Part shown: one piece after another, positions 35,557-50,677 of the stretch | Position numbering within the stretch: position 1 is the first letter of the stretch | Layout: every line of letters starts with the position of its first letter | NCBI GenBank assembly: GCA_964030475.1 | Contig: CAXIPT010000002.1 | Location: 10,426,458-10,490,457 of the forward strand | Direction of reading: 5' to 3' | Length of the DNA: 64,000 nt | Origin: Tethya wilhelma | Lineage: Eukaryota > Porifera > Demospongiae > Tethyida > Tethyidae | Program-made: the position numbers and the translations under genes | Notes under the pieces: generated by a model | Told to the model about the DNA's origin: nothing | Database searches by the model: none | The model's input: the letters and a program-made list of their open reading frames with translations, nothing else

Positions 35557-36655
35557 TGTGTGTGTGTGTGTATGCGTGCGTGTTAGGAGATAAAGGTGGT
35601 ATGCCTTCAAATCACCAGACATCTTCAGGTTGTACCTGTCTAGACTAATAGTGTACCAACCTACATACTTCTTTTGGTTAGTGTAGACCTTGGACAGTTT
35701 GAGGGATATCTCGACAATGGCATCGTCTGTCTGTGAGAAAAAACAACAAAAAAATATACTTCAACTGGAGCATAATAACGCTTACTCACTTGCTTCATTC
35801 CAGCAGCTATCATTACCCTCATGGCTTCCTTAAAGGCCACCTCCGCCTGTGGGGAATTTAAACACACACAAGTGTAGTGACAACATTGTCTTAACTTGTA
35901 AGTGCCAAAGACGACCCCTTACCAGGTCGAATTTTCCTTCCTCCAAATACAAGTTTGCAAGCTGAGAGAGGAGCTCAAAATATTTAATAATATTATGACA
36001 TCACACACACTCAATAGTCCAACTCTTACCTTATCCAGTGTCACAGCTCTTGCTTCTTGGTAAGCTTGTCTTGAGGAGTACTGTGAGGTCGCTAACATCT
36101 CCAAAGCTTTGTGGTAAGCTCTCTCAGCTTCATCGTAGTTGGGTCCATTCTTCAGTGCTCTCTGAGCTAGAAGGAGTTGTCTCTTGACGGAGGGAGGCAC
36201 CGCTGTACCATCCTCATCTTCCTCTTCACGACCCAAACCGAAGAGACCGAGAATACCTGCACCAAAGACAACCACACTGATGGACATAATAGGCAATGGT
36301 AAAATGTTAGAATTGCAATAGAATTACTGTGCATTCATCATAGATGAGGTGTTTGGCTTTGCACAAACATTCACTGCTATCTAGCTTCAAATAATTTGTT
36401 TAGTTTGCTTCTTACTGTGGCATGAACATATCACTTACCTCCAAACAGAAGGCCATGATGTAAAGAATACGACGAACACCTACAATCCCTCACTAACGTG
36501 AATCTAGAGCCAGCGTTGAAGAGATAGCTCTCGCCTCTTATTCTTAATGGAGCGCACCATGAGGGTGATCGCCGAGGGAGGTTGGTCATCAACAGATTGA
36601 CGGTCGATGCTAGTCTCACATATCTCAGTGGTTTCCACTTAGAAAACAGTGACAT
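32131..36655 (-). CDS. TTC19: TTC19, mitochondrial TPR protein (complex III quality control)
   Basis: Exons seen in transcript order: 36439-36655, 36030-36254, 35923-35961, 35790-35846, 35665-35730, [gap], 34111-34246, 32711-32885, 32131-32258 (a second copy of the last exon is 30768-30895). The N-terminus MSLFSKWKPLRYVRLAS is a good mitochondrial presequence. The TPR region contains AAGMKQTDDAIVEISLKLSK, which matches the GGGMKQEDNAIIEISLKL block I recall from human TTC19. HALLGMCLHDKAHY and VLHNDLATAVDRL follow. Between TDDAIVE... and HALLGMC the human protein has about 35 more residues. That exon probably falls in the 19-N gap (35471-35489). An alternative Met is at 36676. In mammals TTC19 binds complex III and clears Rieske fragments. 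Confidence 0.87.
33166..33773. mobile_element. Non-autonomous DNA transposon (MITE) with TTAA target site, in a TTC19 intron
   Basis: TTAA at 33166-33169 is followed by GGTTACGGGGTAC (33170-33182). The exact reverse complement GTACCCCGTAACC occupies 33757-33769 and is followed by TTAA (33770-33773). The perfect 13-bp terminal inverted repeats flanked by TTAA on both sides, about 600 bp apart, mark an intact cut-and-paste insertion. No transposase frame lies inside. TTAA duplication is characteristic of piggyBac-type elements. Confidence 0.8.
34935..35106 (+). repeat. Two tandem copies of a ~72-bp unit plus fragment of the palindromic repeat
   Basis: A unit starting GTTGCAGTCACTA and running through AAGCTTA...TATATAAACTTAGAT occurs at about 34935 and 35007. 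The second copy runs directly into CTCTTCAAGCTGATC...GACCTTCCTAGACTGAG, one arm of the hairpin repeat found at 45812-46056 and in the 62.7-64 kb array. Confidence 0.6.
35134..35470 (-). other. GC-richer block with complementary ends and poly-T at its minus-strand 3' end
   Basis: Read on the minus strand, AAGCGGGG near 35455 and CCCCGCTT near 35150 are complementary ends about 300 bases apart, followed by a run of about 18 T, as a Pol III transcript would end. An internal pair CAGGGGAG / CTCCTG is also visible. It does not match U1, U2, U4-U6, 7SK, RNase P or MRP as I remember them. It could be a structured RNA gene or an unknown repeat. Confidence 0.25.
35471..35489. other. Sequence gap (19 N)
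   Basis: The only multi-N run in the window. It lies in the TTC19 intron where a conserved exon is missing and is flanked by a GT/GA microsatellite. Confidence 0.95.
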
Positions 36656-36926
36656 TCTATCTTTATTGTTCCCCAACGTCCATCACAGGCCAGCATGCGA
36701 GGCTAGCAAGTACGCGCTAGCGGCTAAAGTGGGTGTGGCTACTGGCTGATGCATGTGGCCAGCCAGTATATCAATGCTTTTATTACCATGACACTCGTGA
36801 AGTCGTATATGCATGTATATCTCAGACAATCTACAGCTTCAGCTCACTAATGGACAGGTTTAGAATTATTTTAATCTTTTTTTATATATACAGATTATTG
36901 GGAGATTCCTCAGTGAAGTTTGCACA

Positions 36927-38082
36927 ATGCTGGAGGAGAAGAAACTACCCAAAGAAGAGGTGAATAGCAGCAAAATACAATAAGCAATGTGTGAGCTTTA
37001 TGCGACAATCTAAACTCAGGTGCAAGCAATAATCAATCCCCATTACAAGGGGGAAGATGGCGTGGATTATGTTGTCATCAATTTTGAGAAGCTGAAGGAG
37101 ATAGGGATCCAAGTCCCTGCAGAGGTGCGACTGGCGTTTGCAGAGGTGGGGGAGGTGGGAGAGGTGGGAGATTGGGACACCATGAAAGGTTGTAAGTTGT
37201 AAAGTAACAATAGATCAGCAACACCCAACATATTGACAGCATGGCTTCTAGCAAAACTCAAAATTAGAAATAATGCAATTTCATGGGCTTCCCGTTTTGG
37301 TGTGCATGCATGCATAATAATAATTAGATCCACTAGTATACTTGTCATGACAGTACACATGTCAAGGAGCTTCTAGATCAAACATTTTCCGAACCTAAAG
37401 ATCATGTCTGCTCAGGCAAGTATCTAGTAATTGGTAAAAGGATAAGACACTAAGTGACTTAGGCATGCACACCATACATATGCTTGCATGCATTACATTG
37501 GAATATTCTTTATAATTTATGCTGACATGCAGAAGAAATAATAGCCTTGTTCCTAGGCTCGTCCTTCACGAATATTTTCTCTCCTTCCTTATTTTTGAAA
37601 AAAAAAAATGTTCGCAAAGGAGGAGCCCTGGAATGACACTAAAAGAAATGATTGTCAATATAAAGAATAGTTATTCAGATAACAAACTTCACATGACAGT
37701 CATATACATTAATTGACATTGTTTCAGGTGGTCCTGGTGAGAGCCCCACTCCAGCAACTCCTCCATCCTCTTCCCCAAGGTAGGTTTATAACTCTATAGA
37801 CTGGAATGCAATGCTAACAAAATTTTAAATAATTCATTTCTCTTTTCTCTCTCATATTTTCCCGCACCATTGGGTGCCAACAGCTCAATTTCTCTTGCCA
37901 CACCCTCCACCCCAGCTTCCGCCATGTCCCTCCTGGGATCAAAAGAAATACCTCCTCATCTGCAGCTGCTGCTGGTAAATTAGCTCTCTCTCTCTCTCTC
38001 TCTCTCCCTCTTGATCTCTTTTAGTAGCATATACTGTTAGTAAGATAGAATCAGCAGGCCATCACTGACCAGCTCTCGCCTC

Positions 38083-38117
<35 letters not shown>

Positions 38118-38615
38118 AGGGTGATATTAGTTTAGTGACCTAGAGTAGCAGACTTGCTACTTGTGACCAATCTGACGAAACTTCTAGTGTCTTCATTGAG
38201 TGGGGAGCCCCTTGCAATTACCGTGAAGGTCAACAGTGGCATCACTGTTGTGGAGAGTGAGGGTGTGGAGGGTGTGAGTGTGGCCTGTGAGGGGTTGACA
38301 CTTGAAGGAGAGGCACTGTATCCAATTCCTTTTCTGACTGGAATCAATGGAACTGGAATGGGACACTTTAGGCTGAATAAAGGACACATTCTGGTGTTCA
38401 AGGGACTTTCCCTTCCTGATGTCATCAAGACTGTGCAAGGGATCAATGAGGTATGATCTTCCCATAGGCCTGCATGTTTAGATCTAAAGGTGTCACTGAT
38501 TTCCCATCTACTGCTGCAGGTTCATAGTTCTGGAGAGTTCACTGTTGTAAAGACTACCAGTGAGGCGGTTGTCAAGGAAACCAATTGCCATTGTATTGCC
38601 GAGTTTAACTTTTAG
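36927..38615 (+). CDS. Unrecognised protein, multi-exon, gene model incomplete
   Basis: Exons with good splice sites: 36927-36959 (or a longer 5' exon starting about 36894), 37020-37191, 37728-37779, 37884-37974, then one ending 38450 and 38520-38615. The first part (VQAIINPHYKGEDGVDYVVI, NFEKLKEIGIQVPAE) is charged. The middle is a Ser/Pro/Thr linker. The last 130 residues (ITVKVNSGITVVESEGVEG, ALYPIPFLTGINGTGMGH) look like beta strands. I do not recognise the family. Exon 4 ends in phase 0, yet no AG before the fifth exon's frame (open from about 38144) gives phase 0. A microexon or a sequence error in the nearby CT repeats is likely. The coding start is 270 bp from TTC19, in divergent orientation. 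Confidence 0.5.
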
Positions 38616-38803
38616 TCTCACAAGCTGATAATATATTGCGTATTATAATTGAACTTGATGAATCAAGGTTGACAAGACCATTAGTGGCATCGTCTCATGA
38701 GAGCTAGGAGCTGCTTCCAATTTATCAACATGTGTTATAATTTCATCAATTATTCTTATAAACAGTTACTTAATAAAGACAGTGACTACTGAACACAAAA
38801 TTC

Positions 38804-41304
<2,501 letters not shown>

Positions 41305-41557
41305 GTTCAATGTCTCGCACTCTGTACTCAGAGAATTATGAAATGGGGGTGTCCCGCTAATTAGGAAGTGGGCAAGGCGCGACTGACAAACACACGCTTT
41401 CTGTTCTCAAGATCGTGTGTGTGTGTTGGCAGTTTGTTGTTTGTGTTTGCTAGTGAGTACTAAAACATTAGCTGCTAGAGTTCTATATCAACCCTCTCTG
41501 TCATAAATTTCTGCGAGATATTTTTCCGTTCAAAAGAAGACGTGGAGAGCCATACTC

Positions 41558-41740
41558 ATGGCTGGACAAGTCCGCAACTGGTTGGCCGAGATAGGCCTAG
41601 AGCACTACTGGGGGGTCTTCGCTGGAAGCGGGTACTCTACTGTTGCCTCTCTCTCGTAAGTTAAGTGGTTAGAAGTATCAAAATATGCCACTCTAATGAA
41701 ATTATCTTGGTATTCACATGCAACGCTTCATAGTAGCAGC

Positions 41741-41793
<53 letters not shown>

Positions 41794-42282
41794 ACTAATA
41801 TCTCCATCTTAGCGTCCACCATTCTCAAAAATCACTCCTGCCATGTATAAATCTCTGATCCCTTCAGCTCCCTCAATGACAACATTCTAATTGAGCTTGG
41901 TGTGCTGGATGCTAATCATCGCAGGGTCATCCTCAACAAGGCGTCTGCTAAAAACGTGGACATGGACTTTGACAGCATGCTGGGAGACCTTAGCTCTGTC
42001 ATAAAAGACTTGGAGACGTTCAGTGTGGTAGGTCTTTTACAGAAATGTGTGTGTGTGTTATGGGGAGGGAGAGATGTGCTGTATTGACTGAGTCATTGGG
42101 TGGGGTAGCCAAACACTCGCTGCCAACAAAGGCTCTCTCTCTCATATGGTGCATTCCAGCATCTAGTGCTAGACTGTTAGCACTTGTCTTTAGTAACTCT
42201 CCTAATTTGGAGCTCTGCCTTTTATGACTATAAAAACTGGGCCATGGAACATTCTTGTTCTAGTTTTGGTCCGTTAGCTAGC

Positions 42283-42350
<68 letters not shown>

Positions 42351-43643
42351 TAAATGTTCCTTAAGTAAACTAATTATGCTAATAGCTGTGAAAATGTCCA
42401 TTATCTCTCTCCTCTCTATTTGCAGCCCACTCACATTGACACTAGTACTCTGCCCACTAACCCAGTAACTGCAGAACCACTCATCAAACATTCTCCCAAA
42501 GTAAAACCTTACCAGGTAATGCACACACACACATGCTGCTCATTGCTGTAAGTCGTTTCCAAATGTTGGAGGCTTTGGATGTGTGGGCTGGTATATTCTC
42601 AGGAAATCGGGAAAATTTCTCATTGAAAGTGTATTATATGTTGAATATTTTTCTGTTGATGTTTTTGAATTTATAGTGTAACTGTGTTTTTGGTGGTAGG
42701 TCATTAGAATTAATGTTTCGTGCATTTTGTTTTGTAAATGGCACATTTCCACGAGAGTTTCCCAATTGTTGAAATAGATACCGACACTTGTTGCAGTAAT
42801 GTCTCTTAGAGGTATTCAGTAATTCCCCATTCCACTCAAGCACACGCACACACACACACACATGCACACACACACACATCCTCACACCCTCACACCCTCA
42901 CAGGCTCCCAAGCCTCCTCCTCCCGAGCAGGACTTTGACCTTGACACGTTGCTGGATGATCTCACATCCTTCAACCCCTCAGACGTGGTCGCCAGCACCC
43001 ACCCTGCCCCTATCCCCTCTCACAAGCCCGTCCCACCCTCTCCCGTCACAACCTCACACCCTGCGGCCGTTGCTCCTCCTAGTCCCGCCAGGAAGACCTC
43101 CTCTCCCTCCACCCCTCACCACAATCACATGACCCCCGTGAGCTCAGAGCCGACGCCCACTCCACCCAGCACTCCTGGTCATGTGATCTATCGTTCGAAA
43201 ACGACAACCGAAGGAGTGGGCGGGGCTAGAAACGAGACACCGAGGGATCGTGTGATGTCAGAGAGTGGTGCCAGAGGTACGTGTGCTAGCAGAGATTGGA
43301 AAATAGTTAGAGTTGAAATGTTACACTTTGAGAGGTTTTGATAGAATTTAGCGATGGAATTTTTGGCATGTTTTAATTCCTTTTGAATGGGTAATGATGA
43401 ATATTGAATGACTGAAATGTCCCTATTTATTGCACGTACCTTTGCTGTCACATTTCCCCGTGTGTGTGTGTGTGTGTGTGTGTGTGTAGGTTCGTATCTC
43501 TAGTTGTTCTCTCAGTTAGCTGGCTTCGTATGCATTCCTGAGCCGACCAATAGTATTCCAGGAATGTTAATGAGCATGGACTAATTCCATTAGCACACGC
43601 CCAGTTTGTACAATGTCTATGCAATAGCAACTGATATAGTGTT

Positions 43644-43688
<45 letters not shown>

Positions 43689-43922
43689 CGTTCTATGTAT
43701 CAACTTTCAGTTATAAGTGTAAGTCTGTCTTCAGCATGTGGTTTGCCATCATTCCACTGCTATCAAATTGATATAATATGTGTTACAGTATCTGCTGTTA
43801 CACTAAATATTGTGGCACAGACTCAGTTAACTAACTGTGATTGTTGGTGTTTTCACTGCTGTTTGCAAATATAGAGGACACACATAAACAAACCAATGTT
43901 AAATCATCAAAATATTGTCAGC

Positions 43923-43976
<54 letters not shown>

Positions 43977-44724
43977 AANCCTCACACCCTCACAGGCTCC
44001 CAAGCCTCCTCCTCCCGAGCAGGACTTTGACCTTGACACGTTGCTGGATGATCTCACATCCTTCAACCCCTCGGACGTGGTCGCCAGCACCCACCCTGCC
44101 CCTATCCCCTCTCACAAGCCCGTCCCACCCTCTCCCGTCACAACCTCACACCCTGCGGCCGTTGCTCCTCCTAGTCCCGCCAGGAAGACCTCCTCTCCCT
44201 CCACCCCTCACCACAATCACATGACCCCCGTGAGCTCAGAGCCGACGCCCACTCCACCCAGCACTCCTGGTCATGTGATCTATCGTTCGAAAACGACAAC
44301 CGAAGGAGTGGGCGGGGCTAGAAACGAGACACCGAGGGATCGTGTGATGTCAGAGAGTGGTGCCAGAGGTACGTGTGCTAGCACGAGATCGAAGAATAGT
44401 TAAAGTTGAAATGTTTCACTTTGAGAGGTTTTGATAGAATTTAGCGATGGAATTTTTGGCATGTTTTAATTCCTTTTGAATGGGTAATGATGAACATTGA
44501 ATGACTGAAATGTCCCTATTTATTGCACGTACCTTTGCTGTCACATTTCCCCGTGTGTGTGTGTGTAGGTTCGTATCTCTAGCTGCTCTCTCAGTTAGCT
44601 GGCTTCGTATGCATTCCTGAGCCGACCAATAGTATTCCAGGAATGTTAATGAGCATGGACTAATTCCATTAGCACACGCCCAGTTTGTACGATGTCTATG
44701 CAATAGCAACTGATATAGTGTTAC

Positions 44725-44763
<39 letters not shown>

Positions 44764-44996
44764 GATCGACTTTCAGTTATAAGTGTAAGTCTGTCTTCAG
44801 CATGTGGTTTGCCATCATTCCACTGCTATCAAATTGATGTATGTGTTACAGTATCTGCTGTTACACTAAATATTGTGGTTCAAGACTCAGTTAACTAACT
44901 GTGATTGTTGGTGTTTTCACTGTTTGTGTGTCTGGCTGTTTGCAAATATAGAGGACACACATAAACAGACCAATGTTAAATCATCAAAATATTGTT

Positions 44997-45060
<64 letters not shown>

Positions 45061-46374
45061 TACACACACACACACACTCAAATATTTATATCAACTGCAA
45101 TCTTGTGACTTATAACTCTTGTCATTATACTGTAACTTTTTGTTAATGTGAGTTATAAGGACAAGAGTTATAACTCTCACTGTTGGGTATAACTACTGCA
45201 TGTCACATGACAGTCCCAACAAGAAATGTAAAAATAAAATATACTCTGCCATTAAGTTCTCTCCCATCTATCCCCCAGATGACCAGACCGTTGTGAAGGT
45301 CCCTCAGCCAGATCTCTCTGGTGCCACAGAGCAGTACAGTGCCGAGCAGGTGGAGCAGCGACTCACTGACAAGGCAGAGTCCCTCCGCAACGACCCGTCC
45401 CTCACGGAGGCCGAGAGAGAGATGATCCTGAAGGAGGAGAAGATGAGGATCGGCATAGAGAAGATGAAGCTGGCCCACAAGAAGAGGGTGGCCATAAAGG
45501 TCTTCAATCCCGACCGCTCCAACAAGACAGTCGTTGTGGAGGAGGGAATGACGTCAGGAATGGTCTGCCATCTGTTGGTCGTCAAGAACCATTTTGACGA
45601 GAGTCCAAACTGGGTCCTGGTGGAGCAGCTGGGGGACGTGAGCTTGGAGAGGGAGCTGGAGGACCACGAGTGTGTGGTCACCGTCTACTCCACGTGGCCG
45701 AGGGATCACAATAACGTGTTCCTCTTCAAACAGAACGAGAAGAAGTATGATCTCTTTGAAGACCCAATTGTGAGTGGTGGGCATTAATTAGAATGTGGAC
45801 GATATCTCCGTCTAGGAAGGTCGTATTGAGCTGGGATTGGTACCATTGTGATCAGCTCAAAGAGATCTCTCTAACGATATGTTTTATTGCCAAGTTTAAA
45901 GTTTGTCCAAAATCGTCAAAACCATGGATTATAGCCTTTGGTTCAGTGCGATTTTTTGACGAAAATGGCCATTTTTCAATTTTCAAGATAAACCATATCA
46001 TTTGAAAGATCTCTTCATGCTGATCACAATGGTGTAAGTCCCAGCTTCTAAAGACCAACCGTTGCTGTTTTACAGCAGAAAATGTTCTGAAATCAGGATT
46101 TATTGTATGTACATCAATTTTTATCATTCTTGCAGAAATATTTCCCAGAGAATCTGAAGTCATCCCAAGCAGCTGCCAACAAACAGTCAACCTTGGAGAG
46201 GACAGAGAAGGCCAAGAAGATCCTCCTTCAAGAGTTCTTCTCTTCCACCAGCAGGGTGCCTGAGCTGGAAGGGTTCCTTCATCTCAAGGATGGCTACAAG
46301 AAGAGTTGGAAGAAAGTCTACTGCATTTTGAGAGCCTCAGGTCTCTACTACTCCACCAAGGGGAAACAAAAGGT

Positions 46375-46437
<63 letters not shown>

Positions 46438-46805
46438 GCTGTCTCTGGTGTATTAGCTAGCTGGGTGTGCAATGTTGGCAGGCTTTACTTCCTCCTCTCT
46501 ATTCCTTTGCTTTGAATGATGTAATTATTACATCATTTTCTTACATCTGTGTTTGTGCAGACTGCGAAACACTTGGTGTTGATGGTCCAGTTTGACGAAT
46601 ATGAGTTGTATCACGGCATCAACTTCAAGAAGACCCTGAAATCACCAACAGAGTACTGCTTTGCACTCCGGGTACGTCTGTGTGTGTGTGTGTGTGTGTT
46701 TTAGTCATTATGCACTATGTACGCTCTTTGTTTTAAGAACAGTATGGGCTATTGTAGTCACATGTCCATACAATTATTGTAATGCAAATTAGCACACACA
46801 ACTGG

Positions 46806-46843
<38 letters not shown>

Positions 46844-49187
46844 CCTTATACCCTCACACCCTCACACCCTCACAGCCCATCCCCAAGCAGGTGGTCCCTG
46901 GTCCTAAGGAGATCAAGGTGCTGTGTTGCGATGACGAACAGACAGCCCTCTCTTGGACAGCTGGCATCCGTCTGGCCAAATATGGCCTCCAGCTACGAGA
47001 CAACTTCCACAAGGCCAAGCTGACTCAGTTCAAATTGGAGGATCTTAACAATCCTGAAGCCCAGACCTCAGTGGAGGTAAGACCAGAGATGGGGTCTTAA
47101 TCTTGAGATGTACCGTATAGCACAGAACATTGGCGGGAATAAAATTTGATGGATTGTCAAAAATTTCATGTTTCGTGGATTTTATTTTGGTGGTAGTGCA
47201 CGCAGTAAAATGACTGTTTGGCGAATTTAATATAATAATAGTCCTTACCAAAACACCAATCCGGCAAATTTTTGTGCTATACGGTACCTAATTTTTGATA
47301 GCTGAAAACTTCCAGGATGGTTTATTGTCAGCAGGCTTCTTTAGATTTGCCCATATACAGTGATTTACCAATAATCTTAGAGTAGACAGCTACATGTAGT
47401 TTGTCAGTTAAGGGGTTTACATGAGTACGATTAGTGGCAATTGCTGGCAGTTTTTGAAGTAGACTAACAACTAGTGAATGTCTAAAGTACGATAATATTC
47501 TTTTGTCTTTCTTTGATCTCCAGAATCGTGCCAGCAAGCTGGTGGGTCTTCGTCTGGAGAAGCATCTTGACAAGCTGCGAGAGCAGTACCAGGTCCAGAA
47601 ACAGGAGGAGGAGGAGAAGCGTCAGTTCTACCACTCCCCAAAGGTGGAGCACGAGGGAAATGAGTCCTCCAGTCAGACTCAGCTGGAGAGCTCCACGGAG
47701 ACCAGTGGTACCAGCGACCGCACCCCCGAGAGGTCCCCCGTCATGGGACACAGAGAGCCTCCCAAGCCGGCCCCCAAACCTCGCAGGGAGAAGTCCCCCC
47801 TGGCCCAACAGCAGCAGGTCCCGCCCCCCCAGCACGTGAACGGTGTGAGTGGATCGTCTCAAGATAGCTCCACCCCCTCACCAGCTCACCACGTCACACC
47901 TCCACAAGTGATGGCCCCGCCCACTCACCCTCAGGGTGGTGCTCCCTACAATCCCTATCCTCCGCCGTCCCAACCTGCCCCGCCCCCTAGAATGGACCAG
48001 CCTCCTCCCCCTCAGGAGACCTCCCCCCGTCACGTAGCAAGACAGCAGGCAGGCTCTCCCAGCAAGGAGGCACTGTTCTCATTCGCATGGTACCACGGGT
48101 CGATTGCCCGGGACGAGGCCATAAGGAGGTTAGACTCCCTCGGAGGATATGATGGGTACGTTGGACCAGCGTGTTGTACTTTGAAGGTGTATGTATGAAA
48201 ATACCGTATAACGGTTAAATTTGGTAAATTTGGTGAATTCTGCAAATCGCCAAACAGTATTATATGCACGTGCATAAATATAAGCGATGCAGCCTGCAGA
48301 ATTAAATCGACAAATTAAAACCACCAATCGCACTAAATTCGAATTTGCCAAATTTGAAGCCCACCAAGTTTACCTGCTAAGCTATAATGTTTGAATGGCA
48401 GGAAGTTTTGTAGGTGTATGTTTTGTGTGTGTTCTCTCAATTACATGTGTACAAGCTTGTCTGTAATGTTTGAGTGGCATTAGCCAATAGCTGTAGCACT
48501 AAAGTCCATCTGGTTTGAGAATGCCGGTAGATCGAATAGCTTTCCAATTATCCAAATGATGATTTCAAAATTTCCAGCACTATTGGAAAGCGCTCGCTCT
48601 CCCCGTTCTTTTTGATTGTTTTTCCAGCTTTCTACACCTTACCAGTCAAAAAGTTAGCTATTTTGTCCCATAAGAAAAGTATTGCATAAATCTCATGATT
48701 TCACTTCTGGTGGCATTCCAGATGGACTTTAGCAGTGCTGACTGACGGTCACAGTGTGTGTGTTGCAATATTAGTGTACAATAACATCTGTATCATTTCC
48801 TGTACTGCTTGCATTTTCAAAGTATTACGTAATAATGACATCATCGTTTCATTACAGTGCCTATTTGGTGCGGGACAGTACAACTGTTGCTAACTCATTT
48901 GTCCTCACAATGGTTGCCAAGTCAGTCTCCAAGAACTTCCAGATCATGCCAGTGAGTTCATCAGTCATGTGATAATCATGTGATAGTCATGTGAGCTCAT
49001 GTGATGCTGTATGTCCCTACAGATTGAGCACCCTAGTGGGATGGTGATGTACCGTATTGACGATGGCCCCGCCTTCTCATCCATTGACCAATTACTTAGG
49101 CACTACAAACAGACAGCAGATCGGTTGCCATGCCGACTGACTGAGTTCTGTCCCCGCCCACCTACTACAAGAGTGACAGAATGTTAA
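41558..49187 (+). CDS. Grb7/10/14-like adaptor with N-terminal SAM: SAM-RA-PH-SH2
   Basis: Exons: 41558-41655, 41868-42027, 42426-42515, 42904-43276 (or its copy 43996-44368), 45279-45769, 46136-46372, 46561-46671, 46876-47076, 47524-48155, 48858-48951, 49023-49187. They sum to 2652 nt, or 883 residues. Residues about 1-65 form a SAM domain ([17 protein letters not shown]). A Pro/Ser linker follows, then an RA domain ([20 protein letters not shown] ... [10 protein letters not shown]) and a PH domain ([20 protein letters not shown]). A long Pro-rich region precedes a C-terminal SH2 with [15 protein letters not shown] and YLVRDS. RA-PH-SH2 order and sequence match vertebrate Grb7/Grb10/Grb14, which bind receptor tyrosine kinases and Ras. 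Those lack SAM as far as I know. No BPS motif was identified. Confidence 0.88.
43980..45060 (+). other. Second copy of adaptor exon 4 and intron after an N join
   Basis: From 43980 the sequence repeats about 42890-43975, with single-base changes and different GT/CA repeat lengths. It includes the 373-nt Pro-rich exon (43996-44368). Because 373 is not a multiple of three, using both copies would shift the frame. Confidence 0.85.
45812..46056. repeat. Palindromic element, family D copy in adaptor intron
   Basis: GGAAGGTCGTATTGAG at the left and a near-complement ending CTTCTAAAGACC at the right enclose about 245 bp. Both arms contain the TGATCA-centred block ATTGTGATCAGC / GCTGATCACAAT. Three related copies sit in the array at 62.7-64 kb. 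Confidence 0.65.
47111..47286. mobile_element. TACCGTATA-tipped MITE, family B, adaptor intron
   Basis: TACCGTATAGCACAGAACAT starts it and TTTTTGTGCTATACGGTA ends it, 176 bp apart. The interior matches the copy at 20045-20263 in reverse orientation. Confidence 0.7.
48202..48389. mobile_element. TACCGTATA-tipped MITE, family A, adaptor SH2 intron (decayed)
   Basis: The left end TACCGTATAACGGTTAAATT is clear. The right end (ACCAAGTTTACCTGCTAAGC) has several mutations, so this copy is older. The second MITE at 48499 lies 110 bp away. Confidence 0.6.
48499..48732. mobile_element. Small MITE in the adaptor SH2 intron
   Basis: CTAAAGTCCATCTGG (48499-48513) and its exact reverse complement CCAGATGGACTTTAG (48718-48732) bound 234 bp without coding capacity. 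A longer but imperfect match extends outward (AGCACT / CAGTGCT). The target-site duplication is unclear. Confidence 0.6.
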
Positions 49188-49921
49188 TAAATAATGCAAG
49201 AGAGGGAGAGAAAAAAAGTTCTCACTTTCAAAAAAAAAAACAAACTAAGGACATTTTTTTTTCAGCCTTTATTGTGTGCATGGGTTCATTTTATGTTGTT
49301 AGGACACACACACTCACACACTTGCACCAGCCAGTGTACTCCGTATAATTATTATTGCAGTGTGTTTTTTGCTTGTTCTGTATTTATGTGTCTAGTTGTA
49401 AGCCATGTAGTGTTTATATGTAGACTGTATACACGTCCAACTATGTAATGTGCATTTAATATTATTGTATTGTAATATTTGACCTTGAATTCTATTAATG
49501 AACATTTTTTCTTTTGAAAAATGTGAAATATTCATAGCATATAATTATAATACTTATAATTGTAACAGGTCGACATACTGCAATGATCGAGTTGAAAAAT
49601 TAAAATTTTACAAACAACTTGGATAATTGGAACACTATAACATTCACTATTGTTAAGATACGTTGCTTCTCACCAATTAAAAAGCAGCGATAGTGCACAT
49701 CACATGACCAACCATTCACTTAATACATTGCATCACATGACTCGTGCAGATCACATACAATACTGACACACACACAAACACACACACACACACACACACA
49801 CAGACATATCACACACACACAGACATATCACACACAAGAGGGTATATTGCTGTTTTTGTTTTTTTTTACTAAATAGAAGAGAATGTCAAAAAAAAATGGC
49901 AACTGTTCTTACATACATTCA
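49188..49921. other. Convergent 3' intergenic region (adaptor / Ral)
   Basis: About 730 bp containing the 3' ends of both genes, AATAAA-like signals soon after the adaptor stop, and AC repeats around 49765-49830. No exon was seen. Confidence 0.45.
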
Positions 49922-50677
49922 CTATAAGATGGTACATTTGGACTTCTTTTTCTTCTTCTTTGATGGCTGGCCTCCACCAGTCCCGCCCAACGCACTCTTG
50001 CGTTGTTCAATCTTTTCCAAGAGGTCATAGTACACCTTGTCTACATTCACTTGTGTCTTAGCAGAGGTCTCGACGTAAGGTACCCCCCAGGACTGGGCCA
50101 GACCCTCTGCCTCGTCCCTGGACACCTCCCGGCGGTCATCACACAGGTCTAACTTGTTTCCCACCAGAATCATTGGGATCTGTTCGTCCACTTTGACTCT
50201 TAGTATGAGCTCACGGAATTCATTGGTAGCTACGAAAGTCTCTCGGTCTACTAGCGAGAAGACGCACAGAAAACCTTCTCCACTTCTAAAGTAGTTGTCT
50301 CTCACTACAGCATAGTCCTCTTGGCCGGCCGTGTCAAGGATGTCGATCTGACATTCACTGCCATGAAGTACCACCTTCTTGCGATAGCTGTCAGCTTTGG
50401 TCGGTTCATAATCTTCAACAAACTGCATGAGATGAGAGAGAATGTGTGTGACTACCATCACGACATTGTAATCATATTAGCTACAATTAGAAAGAATTGC
50501 ACGAAATAATGAACTCATTTTTAGGTGTGGCATTCTAATTGAAAGTGTTCTTAGGTATGCTCTCACCTCGTCGTACATGAACTGCAGAGTGAGCGCGCTC
50601 TTGCCGACCCCGCCGCTGCCCACCATGATGACCTTGTGAACGGGAGCCTCGCCACCCTTATCGCTTCGTTTGGCCAT
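49922..50677 (-). CDS. RAL: Ral small GTPase
   Basis: Two exons (50567-50677, 49922-50422) encode 203 residues. G1 is [12 protein letters not shown]. The Ral-specific effector stretch [19 protein letters not shown] is intact. G3 is DTAGQEDY, G4 NKLD and G5 [17 protein letters not shown] is also Ral-like. A Lys-rich tail precedes the CaaX box CTIL, predicting geranylgeranylation and membrane attachment. Ral proteins act through the exocyst and RalBP1 downstream of Ras. It is head-to-head with GTPBP10, with 147 bp between start codons. Confidence 0.94.
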
